A DNA stretch of 64,000 nucleotides from Paramecium sonneborni. Lineage: Eukaryota > Ciliophora > Oligohymenophorea > Peniculida > Parameciidae. The notes under the pieces are model-generated. The model saw only the letters and a program-made list of their open reading frames with translations. It made no database searches and had not been told where the DNA came from. Every line of letters begins with the position of its first letter. The first letter of the stretch is position 1. Both the position numbers and the translations under genes were made by a program. This document shows, one piece after another, positions 36,200 through 47,483 of this stretch. The stretch is taken from the NCBI GenBank assembly GCA_905182985.1, contig CAJJDN010000093.1, positions 330,444 through 394,443 of the forward strand, given 5' to 3'.

Positions 36200-37159
36200 A
36201 TGTAATTGAATTAAAATAAATCTAAAAAAAGAAAAGTGACTCCAAGTGATAAACATTAATTATCTATATCTCAAGAAAGATATCAAATACCAAAATATTT
36301 GACTCTTAATAATTAGAACATTAATACATCATAGAAATATTAAATATTGGAATAGATTGGATAGGGTAGTTACAGTACAATTTTTATTGTTGAAAATAAA
36401 TTACATGGTGGTTATTATGCAATGAAGAAAGTACTCCAAGATCCAAAATAGATTAATAGGGAATTGGAAATACATATGAGTATGCATCATCCACATATTG
36501 TACCTTTAAGAGATCATTATTTTACTATTGAAAATAAGTCTAAGTATTTACATTTGGTTATGGATTTATATTAAGGAAATTTAAAAAATGCTATAAGAGT
36601 CCCATTAAAAAGAGTGGCTAAATAATTATTTTAAGCATTACAATATTTAGAATCATAAAATATTATGCATAGAGATCTTAAACCAGCAAATATATTATAT
36701 TAAAGTGGTAATATATATCTAGCGGATTTCGGAAGTTCTAAAAAAATTGATGGATCTAAAAGTTTGAGTTATGTTTGTTCTAGAGCTTATAGAGCACCTG
36801 AATTACTTTTTGGTCAGATATTTTACAATACTAAAATTGATATTTGGGCTGCTGGTTGTATCTTGGCTGAATTAGAATTAGGCAAATCATTATTTTTTGG
36901 ATAGAATACTGTAGATTAAATAGTAGAAATCTGTAAATTATTGGGAACTCCTAATGAATTAGAAAAAGCTGAATTGGGATGCTAATTTTATATTCCTGAT
37001 TTATAAGCCAAAAAATTAAGTATGATATTTAATAATATTGTTTTGAATTAGAAAACTGATCCCTTATTAATTGATTTATTATCAAAGATATTTGTTTTTA
37101 GTCCATCAAAAAGAATTAGTACCACTGAAGCATTATAACATCCTTATTTTTTGTAATGA
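36200..37159 (+). CDS. GSK3-like serine/threonine kinase
   Basis: Intronless, 319 residues. Motifs: [43 protein letters not shown] (GSK3-type C-helix region), [39 protein letters not shown], and [16 protein letters not shown], where SRAYRAPE replaces the SRYYRAPE of GSK3 and so lacks the regulatory tyrosine. [15 protein letters not shown] and LLGTPNELE also fit GSK3. The domain is slightly short and the lysine-rich N terminus is brief. GSK3 has expanded greatly in Paramecium; this is likely one of those divergent members. Confidence 0.85.
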
Positions 37160-37417
37160 TTGTACTTAACAATCTTTGTTATTATCATTTTATTTATATA
37201 TATTTAAGACTAATTTATAAACTAAATAATTATATGAAAAATTATAAAACTCTTTTACATTTCTCAAAATAAAAATAAAATAATTTTCCAAAACTGTTAG
37301 CTTTCATATTTATAGTGAACTTTGTTTGCATTTAGTGGATATTATATTTATTGCAATATTAAATACATGTATTAGATTGCTGTAGAATGAATTCAAGAAT
37401 TTGAATAGAAATCAGGA

Positions 37418-38230
37418 ATGAAGATTTTAGAATTTAAAACTGAGAATCCTATCAAAGAAGAAATCAAACTCGAGTATGTAAATGATTATAAATATTCCAT
37501 TAGATAGAAAAGTAAAAGAGAATTTATAGACAAAGAATGGAAGAAAGTAGAAAATAACTATAATAATAATAGAATTAAATTTTTACAATAATACATTTGT
37601 ATCATTCAGTAATTTGAAATCATTTAGGAGATCTCTACTTTTATTTTCTTCCTATTAGTTTACTCTAATAATGAAGCATCCTCTGTGTCTGTTGATTAAG
37701 AATTATAATTTGATATTTGTTAATTCAAATCGCTTTATATCTTTTCAATCTTCTTTATATAAGGAGATGCTAAGAACAACTTTTTATGCTAATTTGATTA
37801 AGTATGCTAATTAAATTTAAATTCTTTATTAATACAGTTAAGTAATCTGTATATTTAGTCTTACAAACCGAACATATCTAAACACGATGCTTTGGCTTTG
37901 GAATCAACTTTAAATACTTATTATGAATACTACCAATTATTTATTTTTTATTTTTATTTATTCAATTTTTTGATTAAATAATTGTTAATGATAGTTTAAA
38001 TTGCTTTCATACGCAGGCTAAATTTACATACAAATCATTTATACTTTCTCATATTCTATGATAAACCCAGGTGTTGTGGCTTAATGATCGTCATTGAAAA
38101 TTGGAAAGATATTCAATTTTTATTACAACTAACTAAAACTATATATAATCAATATACATATTAAAAACTGGACTATAATCTATATTCACGTTGCGATCCT
38201 TTGAAAACTAACTCTTATTGCTTAGAATGA
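37418..38230 (+). CDS. Hypothetical protein, possibly membrane-associated
   Basis: A 270-residue frame with no TGA, starting MKILEFKTENPIKEEIKLEY. The first 60 residues are charged, the rest is rich in Phe, Tyr, Ile and Leu with several hydrophobic runs (STFIFFLLVYS, YQLFIFYFYLFNFLIKQ). No family recognised. Such a long TGA-free stretch is unlikely by chance here but introns could be hidden, so exact exon limits are uncertain. Confidence 0.45.
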
Positions 38231-38420
38231 ATTTGTAAGACATTATATATATTATATATAATTTATTATTTTATTTCATTTAATTTTATTTCAACTACGA
38301 CTCTACGACAAATTATATTTATTATTAATATTACAAACATTCATTCCTTATTTCATCATCTATTTTTATTATTAAATACTCATTCCAACTAATTAATTAT
38401 TTCTTATTATATTCATCCTT

Positions 38421-39002
38421 ATGTAAAATAAACCGAATGCATATGATAAGACCCTAAGAAATCTTTAAGAATAATCTAACTACATTTTTAAAGAAAATCC
38501 CAACCCTATATTAAATTATCAATCTAAATTAGTTCTCAAACAATATTAGGTAATTCTTGATAAAAATTAGATATCATCATTCATTTAAAGATAAGAATAG
38601 TTAAATAACTAATTAAATCAAACTAAAAAATCAAGATAATTTAGTTAGCAACAAGAAAGATAAACTGTTGCAACTAAACCTAGAGCCTTTAGTATTTATT
38701 ATAAAGATTAAATATGCACATATAGTTAGCCAAATTTGATTAAGGAAGATTCTAATAATTCAACAGATGATTGTGTTTTCTAAAAAAATGAATATTAATC
38801 AAATAATTTCTTCATATATTCTGATGAATCTCTCAAAAAAAAAAGACTCTTACCTCCTATGCATCTTAATAATAAAGATCCATTTCTTTAAACATTTGGA
38901 AAATAAATAGAAACTATAAATAAAAATAGATTTCCTAAAGAAGTTTTTTTAGGAAATGTAAGGAAAATGAAAAAATAATTTTAGTAAAACTTAAATCCAT
39001 GA
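38421..39002 (+). CDS. Hypothetical Gln/Asn-rich protein (193 aa)
   Basis: Intronless frame MQNKPNAYDKTLRNLQEQSN to QFQQNLNP. Hydrophilic, rich in Gln, Asn, Ser and Lys, with short motifs KPRAFSIYYKDQ and KKKRLLPPMHLNNKDPFLQT that look like conserved linear segments. No domain recognised. Tail to tail with the next gene, 235 bp apart. Confidence 0.6.
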
Positions 39003-39237
39003 TTATTATATAAATCTTATATAATTTATTTATTTTTAGAATTAATCTTATTATTTACTATCAAGATTGAAAAATTTTCTTAATGATTAATAAAAAAGAT
39101 ATCGTAATCATAAAAGTGATGTTATAAATCTAAAATTTTAATTATGAAATTCATCCTAATGAAATAATAATTTGGAAATTATATATCAATGTAAATAGTT
39201 AATAATTTCTATTTTTTTGGAATAAACCAAATAACAA

Positions 39238-41153
39238 TCAAACTTCTTAATTGCAATATTTTTTTTTAATAGATTAATTATTTAAGAAAATTTTAACTGC
39301 TTGAACTTCTGACTAATTTGAACTACAAGGAGAAAGGCTTAATTTTGAATCAGAAAATTAAAAGTTTTAATCAACTAATATTTTAGATTTCCTCTCTTCC
39401 GAAAGTAATAAAAAGGCTTACCTTTATTCTAGATCCATATGATAATCGTAAAATAGTTTAATTAAGTCTTGATCTAAGAATTTAATTATTTTTTATCCAA
39501 TATTTTCAGTTGTATCAGGCATATCTTGAATTTAAAAAAATGATCTATATGCTTCAACAAATTTTTCAAAATTATCATTGTTTTGATGTATGCTCGTACT
39601 AAAAGTCATCTTTTTACTTGATGTAAAATCAGTATCATTTTTATTTTGGTTATCTCCTTTTATTAATGGGATGGGTATCAGATCGAATAAATTTTTTTAA
39701 TTAGCAGTCAGTAAAATTTATTTTAACTTTTCTAATTCCTAAAATCTTTTCATAATTTCTACAATATCTAAGCTTTTCTGAATTTTTAAAGTTGCTTAAT
39801 TCAATTATTTTATTCTTTCTTTTTTACACCCAAATAAGAATTGTAGAATATTTGATATATTGTTTGGTAATTTTTCCTATGGTTTTTCAACATATTTATC
39901 TAAATTTTATTTTATACTTAAATCCTTTTTTAAACTTTAAGTTAAATCATTTTCTACTTATTGAAATCTAAATAATTTATTAGCTAAAGTGACTTTCATT
40001 TCCATCAGAATATATTGTTTGCTTATTGTTCCAAAAATCACAAATATTAATTACCATAATCCTCCAATTTTACTTAAGATTGTCAATAATTTGATATAAG
40101 ATCTTTAATAATTTGTATATTTATTATCAAGAATTAAATAATGATTTACTAAATAATCTTAATTATACCCTGCAGTTGATTCCTAAAAATATTGTTGAGT
40201 TAAAAATAAATCCTCTTGAATATCATTAGTTAATATTCCATAATCAGTCATAGATTAAATAATTCTAAATCCTTAGTAGATAGTCTTAGATGTAGATATA
40301 GAAAATGATGTAAATTACATTTTAATGAAATTTTATTGAATATTTTTGGGATTACTCATTTGAACTAAAGTATCGCTCAAATGTACTACATAAAAACCAT
40401 CTGCTAATTCCTTTTGTATTTCATCCATTGTAGCACAATCTACCTTTTCTGTACTATTCTTACAAGCTGCAAATTTTATTGTAATATAAGAATATTTATT
40501 TCCTGAAACTATTCCTTAGAGTACCTGAATATAAATAAATACAATTATTACTGGTGGATTAGATTCGAGAACTTCTTTTTTTATACACTATACTGTTCCT
40601 AATCGAATTTTACTAAAATATTCTTTTTAAAGATCTGTAACAAAATTATCAGGGGTGCATGCTTCTGTGGGATAATTTACACATCTTGAAATAGCATTTT
40701 AAACATACATATTTTAAACATTTATTTAATTTGTAGTAGCATTAAGCTCTCTCGTTCTTAAACAATTTTGAACTGTAATTGTAAAATATTTATCTATTGT
40801 TTTCAAAGGGTCTTATTTCACATTAGCAACAGAGATTGTTAGTGTAAAATTCTGATTTGTCAATGAATATGGCTTTTATTATTTATTAATTTTACAGATG
40901 TCTCTGTAACTAAATGTTCAGATTAAATTGTTTGAGGGAGCGACTTTGAGACTAATTCTTAGACTTCTTGAACTAAATAAAAAATAGTTAATGTTGAAGC
41001 TATTAAAGTCAGGATAATTCCTAACATACTCGAATATTTTTGATTCCCAAATATCATTAAACTTGGATATGCTCCATATATGTCAATAGCTGAACAAAAA
41101 CTCTTACACTTTTAAGTCTAAGTTAATTACATCATTACTATACGATGATTCAT
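39238..41153 (-). CDS. Ciliate-type membrane protein with two transmembrane segments
   Basis: Starts MNHRIVMMQLTQTQKCKSFC, then a membrane segment SSMLGIILTLIASTLTIFYL at about residues 45-65. A long domain with paired cysteines follows (CLRTRELN, RCVNYPTEACTPDN, CKNSTEKVDCATM), typical of an extracellular or lumenal region, then a second segment LSKIGGLWQLIFVIFG and a cytosolic coiled tail. Two membrane spans around a large Cys-containing loop resemble a ligand-gated channel topology, and large families of this layout are known in ciliates, but none is named. At least two introns (one near 40840-40880, one 18-nt near 40530) are needed; joins are approximate. Confidence 0.6.
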
Positions 41154-41503
41154 GTTTAAATTACAATAAAATTAAATAACTACGTATAATGAAAAATTAA
41201 ATACCTTAATAGATAAACTTAATATTTTTTTCCCATTTCTGAAAAGAAATCCCAGAAATTAGAAAATGTAAAATTTTTAAAATTTTAATAACAATATAAC
41301 ATACATTTGTAATATCTTAATTAAAACTCTTCTCATTCTAAAATTTTAAACATCAATTAAAATAATAATTCAAATTTATGCAATATAAAGTAAAATATAT
41401 TAATTAATTCTAATTTTTTGTTTAAACATCCATTAAATTAAATGAATGAAGGCAATTGAAAAAGCGCTTAAATAAATATTATAATATATTTAAATTAATA
41501 ATT
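41154..41503. other. AT-rich spacer
   Basis: No gene seen between the membrane protein ATG (41153) and the RING protein stop. Confidence 0.45.
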
Positions 41504-41871
41504 TCAAATAAAGTCTTCAGGCCCATATTTTCCAACTAAAGTATCTATAGGAATATAATCTTGATCTGAATCACTGTTATCTGATTCAGAATTAGATAAG
41601 TAGATAACTATAGTTATTTTATAAAAAACTTACTTAAAGGACGGTTAGTTTTCCTTTTCCACGATTTACATATTTTAGTAACTTAAGACCTACATTTAGG
41701 ACAAGATTTCTATTTTTTAGTCCATTTCAAAACACAATTAAAACAAAAGTAATGTTTGCATTTAGCTAGTAGACCTTTTATTTTAATTTCTGTATAACAG
41801 ATTTCACATTATTCATTTAAAGTTTAGTCTTCTTATTTTCCTTATTTTATGTCTGTTTGTATTTTTTGCAT
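41504..41871 (-). CDS. Small C3HC4 RING protein
   Basis: About 113 residues: MQKIQTDIKQGKQEDQTLNE, then CEICYTEIKIKGLLAKCKHY, FCFNCVLKWTKKQKSCPKCR with all eight zinc ligands, then KICKSWKRKTNRPL. A 26-nt intron near 41598-41623 leads to an acidic tail rich in Ser and Asp that ends LVGKYGPEDFI. RING followed by a CKxW element recalls PHRF1/TOPORS-type RING proteins, so a ubiquitin or SUMO ligase role is plausible. The gene pair downstream (sorting nexin) is on the same strand. Confidence 0.78.
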
Positions 41872-42015
41872 TATATTAATATTATTCAACATTTATAAAT
41901 ATTCTATGGCTTTAATACGAAAAATAAAGATTGAAAAGAAATCTTATAAAATAATATTTATCAGAATATATTTTTATAAATAATGATTTTTTTATATTTT
42001 TTATATTTTTATTTT

Positions 42016-43330
42016 TCAAACAACTACTTCTGCTTCTGTTCCTTTAGAAACTTGAGACCAGAATTTAATGTACTATGATTATGTGTATAATAAATACTAA
42101 TTCATTTAGTTATTATTCCAATTGACTAACTTTAATCAAAATTTCATAATATTTGTTTTATTTATTCTTTTTGAATCTATCAATTTCATCAAAGCATAAA
42201 ATGGATGTAATCATAATGCAAAGATCTTCTAATATTTTAATTTCATTTTATGTCTATTATATATATAATTATTAATTACATCTTATATTTTTTTTTCTAA
42301 AATTTATGCTTATTCAGTATTTGATCCTTTAGAAAACATGGATTTAAATGTAGTTTTTCCAGCCTATAATTTAACTAATTCACTATTTTAATCTCTTAAT
42401 TTTTATTATGCTGAAGATTTCAAATTATCAACAAATTCTTTTTATTTCAATGTTTCTTGGAATGCTTCTACTTCTCTACATTCAATTCTTAATAAATCAA
42501 CTAAATAATCATAATTATTAGTTTAAGCATTTTAATCTTTCTGAAATAATAAAAAAATATACAATTTCTCTTGCAGTGACATTTACGTCATTCTAATTTG
42601 TAAAAATTAAATTTTCTGTTTTATGATTAACATATTCAATAAGAATATTTTTTTCATATTCAGGTACAATTGTTTAAGTCATAACATCTAAAAATATGAA
42701 AAAGTATGAATACTAAATTAATCTGTATATTATTTTTTGGCTGCAGCTAATAATTTTACTTATTCTTTAAGACTTTCTAATTGTTTAGTACTTTTGCTTA
42801 AATAAGTAGAGAAGCTAGACACTTTCAATATTAGATCTGATGTCACTTCTTTTCCATTTAAATGAGGGAAATTTTTCTTAAATTTTTCATACACTTCTGA
42901 TATAGATTATTTTGGTAATCCTTATAAAGCCTATAAATATTAGATTAGTTGAATTACTTTCTCCATATCGGTATTCTTAGTTCTTAAAAATGTTTAAAAT
43001 TCATCAGAAAAGTATATATGTCTTAACTTAGCTACTTATTCTAGGAAATATTATAAGAACCTTTTACGATCCTCTACAACTTTTTATTCATTATTTCCCT
43101 ATAATATTATATATATTTAATACCAAAGCTTATTTTGCTGGAATTGGAGGAACATAGCATCCTGGCCATCTTTATAATAAAGTTATTCTAAGAATATGAA
43201 AGTCACTATAACGACGTAAAGCTTCAAATTGTCCAATTTTATCTTCTCCTTTGATGAGATATGAAACATGTTTTGATGTAATAGATTCTGCAATATTGAT
43301 ACTTATTGGTGTTGTATCCTCTTATTCCAT
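42016..43330 (-). CDS. Sorting nexin: PX domain with C-terminal BAR-like coiled coil
   Basis: After MEQEDTTPISINIAESI the PX domain shows FEALRRYSDFHILRITLLQR, WPGCYVPPIPAKQALG, the RRYSDF phosphoinositide-binding strand and PPxP loop. A 25-nt intron sits right after AKQAL, four more (26, 20, 26 and 25 nt) lie downstream. The C-terminal 250 residues are helical with heptad-like Leu and Lys/Glu (QLESLKEQVKLLAAA, VEAFQETLKQKEFVDNLKSS), as expected of a BAR domain, ending VSKGTEAEVVV. Members bend endosomal membrane and recycle cargo. The ATG (43328-43330) is 21 bp from the stop of the second radial spoke gene, the tightest same-strand spacing in the window. Confidence 0.83.
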
Positions 43331-43351
43331 AATATTTAATAATAATAATGA

Positions 43352-44590
43352 TCATTCTTATTCTTATTTAGGTACTTCAGCAGGGAAATTTGGTTCTGGT
43401 TATTCAGGGAGATCAGGCTATTCTGTTTATACTTATTATGGTTATTTTGGATAAAAATGATTAGTTGTTGCTTTAAATCCATAACCATAATATAATTATG
43501 ATAATACTTTATTCTAAAATAATTAAATATATATTGATACAGAATAAACTGTGACTAATCCTGGCCAAACTAAAGATTTTATTATAATAACACCATTGTT
43601 TACTTTATTATTAATATCTTTGGCTAATGGATTATAATCAGTTGTATCTCCTACAACTCTAATTTTCCAAGCAGGTTTATTATTAGGTAATTTATCATTT
43701 TAAATAGGTTTTAATCTATTTTCAAAAGGATCTGCAGCTTCAATTTATTTTTAATAAGCTTCTGGTTCAACACCTTCTGGTAGTTCAGATGGAATTAAAT
43801 GAACTAATCTTCCACACTTAAATAATATAATAAAAATAGAATTTACATTTAATATATTTTGATTAAAATGTATCCAATCATTTAAAGTTTTTAAATCATG
43901 AAATCCTGGTAATTTATATTCAGGTGCTGGATCAATTTCTCTTGGTTCACCTTCTCTTAAAATGTATTATCCTTTTGGAATAATAACAGTAGATTATGTG
44001 ATTCTAACAATTTATGCTTTTAATAAATGTTTTTCTTTTCCAAAGAAATAAGGATTAGTAATAACATCAGCTTCTAGATTACCAGTAAAAATATATTTAA
44101 TTTATCTAGCAACATTAATTTATTAAGGTGTAACTAATGGTAATTCAATCCAATCTTTATCATTTAATACTAAATTAGATAATAAATAAATACAATCAGT
44201 TGTTGCCCAATAAGATTTAGTATTGATTCCAGTTCCTCTAGGTTCAACTTCAGGTGGTAATTCTCCATCTTCAACAGCACTTGTAGCAACACCTTCAGCA
44301 ATATAATAATCTTTCTCTCTTCCCATTATTTTACCCCAAAATCTTAATTTTGATGCTTGTTTTGTAACAGATAATAACTATCATTTATATAATGATTTAT
44401 TAATTACTGTCAATGCTTTAAATATTTTATAATTTTCATCAATTCCTACTCCAGCCCATTCATATAAATAAGCTTCTTCTGTTAAATTTGGTAAATATCC
44501 TGTTTAAGTTGCTTCTTATGGTTCTTCATCAGTTCCAAGATTTATTTTATTTACCAATTTTAAAGTCTTTTATTAAATACCCTAATCCAT
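43352..44590 (-). CDS. RSPH4A: Radial spoke head protein RSP4/RSP6-like, second copy
   Basis: Complete in one piece: MDQGIQQKTLKLVNKINLGT at 44588-44590 to the QPDLPEQPEP tail and TGA 43352-43354. The predicted protein is the same as that assembled from 26415-28779; the two base changes seen turn GCC into GCT and GTG into GTA, both silent. The 30-nt intron is retained at the same place. It could be a true recent duplicate, the other allele placed at a wrong position, or a scaffolding error; the different neighbour on the 3' side favours either of the first two. Confidence 0.87.
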
Positions 44591-44707
44591 TGTGACCTTT
44601 GTCCTTATTGCATTATCAAATTCATTATATTTTTCAAATGTAAATCCATTTGATTTTACTTAAAATGAATAATCTTCAAATAATTCAAAAGCATTCTTAA
44701 TAAGTCA

Positions 44708-45629
44708 TCAATAATTTATACTTTTGGATTATCCAGCAAGATCTTTGTTAATACATTATTCAAATGTTAATATAAATTTGTATTTGAATCCTTTATTTCT
44801 TGCAGTTTCTCTTTTAACATTTATCAATTTTTTTTAATAAAATACTTTTATATTAATAACTAATAATTTATTATCATTCAGATTTGCACTCTTGCAAAAG
44901 GTATAATTTTCAAAAATAAATAATTATCAAAATAATATATTTAATACAAATCCATTTCTATCAAATTCTTCTACAACAAGATATAATTTTTGAATATATT
45001 TTTTGTAATAATCGTTTTAGATATCTAAAGAATCCAATAAATGATAGTGTTAAAATGATATCTAACAATTCTATTATAAATGTCTTCTTTAGAACTCCTT
45101 CTCCATACTACAATGGCTAAATACATGCTACATCTCCATTTCTCAGCAAAAAAAGAATCACATTGTTATTTATTTGATTTTTTTGGATGAGAAAATCAAT
45201 AGCTTAGATTCCATATTTGAAATACGGCATTCTTAATTTCATCATATCAATTTTGTTGAAGTTATCCTCTAAGTTTTTCAAATCTATTAAATGCATTTTG
45301 AACTTTGACTAAACACTTTCAGATAACTAAATGTAATTGAAATGAATGATACTATGTAAATAATTTGATCCTAATGATCATAAATAATTTTCTTAAATAT
45401 TTCCTTTTCTTATTCAAAAATATTTAATTTAATTTTTTTAGTATTCCATTAATCAAATTATTTGGAAAACATAAATGGCTTTATTTTTAAATAGTACAAA
45501 TATTTTTTACCAAAAGATATCACTAATATATTTTGTTCTACATGATAATCATAAAGTAATTCAATTTATTAGATTTACTCAATGCTTATCATTTCTTCTG
45601 TAATATCTATGTTTAAAAATACATTCTTA
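44708..45629 (-). pseudogene. 3' part of the membrane-anchored gene, second copy, cut by gap
   Basis: Identical to 28897-29818 where compared, ending at the same TGA (44708-44710), interrupted by the N at 45630. No 5' half or membrane anchor follows on the far side of the gap. Either truncated in the genome or in the assembly. Confidence 0.6.
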
Positions 45630-45630
45630 N

Positions 45631-45891
45631 TTTTGTCCTTTCTGCATTATCAAATTCATTATATTTTTCAAATGTAAATCCATTTGATTTTACTTAAAAT
45701 GAATAATCTTCAAATAATTCAAAAGCATTCTTAATAAGTCATCAATAATTTATACTTTTGGATTATCCAGCAAGATCTTTGTTAATACATTATTCAAATG
45801 TTAATATAAATTTGTATTTGAATCCTTTATTTCTTGCAGTTTCTCTTTTAACATTTATCAATTTTTTTTAATAAATTACTTTTATATTAAT
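45631..45891 (-). pseudogene. Further short 3' fragment of the membrane-anchored gene
   Basis: About 260 bp resembling 28787-29047 with several substitutions (for example CCTTTCTGC for CCTTATTGC) that then departs into unrelated AT-rich sequence. Unlike the other copies it is not identical, so it is a separate, decaying copy or a different allele. It includes the C-terminal codons (FEQCINKDLAGQSKSINY) and stop only. Confidence 0.5.
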
Positions 45892-46984
45892 AATAAAATT
45901 CTGAGATAATATATATAGTTTGAAGAAGGCTTTATAAAAATTATCAGGAAGATTTTATTCTTTTGAATCAAAAATTACACTCTAATTAATTCAATAAACT
46001 CATTTTAAATCTTAACATTTTCTTTGGTCTAAATAAATAATGAAAATTGTATAAACTTATTTAGATTTAATATAAGTATGATTTTATCATAATTGTTTTA
46101 TAATATTTGACTTTAAATATACTTATAATATTTGATTTTTTTAACATTATAAGAAATTTTTAATAAAGTAGAATTAGATTAGAAACTTATCATCATTTTT
46201 ATTTGATACATAACCTTTTCCTTGCACTCAAATCAAAATTATAATTAATTGTATTTCCATATTTTATAAATGAGCTTACAAAATATCCTAAAAAAATTGA
46301 CATTCATGATATAATTAAAACTTTAAACAAGTGCCTATTATAATTCAATCTAAATATGATGTTAATCTTTTAAATAAATTAATAATTAACTCATTTCTTT
46401 TTCATAGATTTTTTTTAATGATTTTTTATAAATAGAAAATATTTGTATAATAATAAAATAACCATTCATTATGCTTTATGGAGAAATATTAAAAAAGCCA
46501 AATTATAAGTACTTAATAAGGGTTAGTTAAATTATTCAATTTAATTGGTAGAATTTAAGAAAAAGCAATAATACTGATCTAGATAAAAAATGAAGGATGA
46601 ATAAATTTTTACCTAAGTATAATTGAAAATTATTTTTTATTGTTTTTTAATATCTCAATAAAGTAATATTAATAATAATAAAGAGTTAAAGGTATATTTA
46701 TAAATAATTTCTTTATATTTGAATGATAATTAGACTAAAAATTCTTAAAAAATAAATTTGAGGATAATAAATTTTTATTCTAATTTTAATAAATTTATGA
46801 TTAATTAAGAAGAAATAATAAAAGATATTGAAATATAGACTTGATTTAGTGAACTAATAGTAATTCAATATAAGAAAAAGATAATAATATTATTTAATGA
46901 ATGGCAATAAAAAGATTTAGAATGTTCGTAACAATTCTAATTTATTTTTAATTGGCATGCAATAAATATTTTCACAATTAATAA
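45892..46984. other. About 1.1 kb of AT-rich sequence without a supported gene
   Basis: Possibly the remains of the duplicated segment's right flank. No motif-bearing frame on either strand. Confidence 0.45.
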
Positions 46985-47379
46985 ATGAATTATTACAATA
47001 TTCTGGGTATTTCAAATAAGTCGACACAAGAACAAATAAAACAAGCATATCGTAATTTAGCAAAGCAACATCATCCTGTAAATTATCACTATATGTACAG
47101 GATAAAAATCCTGATTCAGCTTAATTCAGAATAATCTCTGAAGCTTATCGAATACTTTCTAATCCTGATCTTCGTTTTCAATATGATTAGATTTAAACTT
47201 AAATGGAAAGACAATTCAGCTTGTATAATATGATACGGAATTTTATAAATGGAAAATAAGAGAGAATAGAGCTTCATAATGATACTAATACAAAGGACAC
47301 AGAATTTATTGGAGATGAATCTAAGAATAGAGAGGTTACTTAAATACAAAAGAAAAAAATTAGAAAAAATTATCATTGA
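46985..47379 (+). CDS. J-domain (DnaJ/Hsp40) protein
   Basis: MNYYNILGISNKSTQEQIKQ, AYRNLAKQHHPD and KNPDSAQFRIISEAYRILSN form a complete J-domain: helix II, the HPD loop and helix III. A 23-nt intron at 47078-47100 falls between HHP and D of the HPD triad. The remaining 55 residues are polar with no G/F region, zinc finger or C-terminal substrate domain, so this is a class C (type III) member. It would stimulate an Hsp70 ATPase; the client or location is unknown. Confidence 0.85.
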
Positions 47380-47483
47380 TAAATGTTGTATTCTTTTCTA
47401 TTATTAATTTTCTATGATTTCCCATTTTTTTAAATCTTATATATACAATCAGAATTTTTAATTAATATTAAAATAATTTTATA

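Larger units (their letters stand above)
43325..45629. repeat. Second copy of the 2.3-kb radial spoke block
   Basis: Matches 26388-26493 plus 27620-29818 without any indel (constant offset), with two synonymous differences near its left end. Flanked by the sorting nexin gene on one side and by an N (45630) on the other. Confidence 0.85.

Noticed and set aside
43251..43454. Plus-strand frame ending in Gly/Tyr-rich sequence
   Set aside because: Antisense across the sorting nexin start and the radial spoke C-terminal tail.
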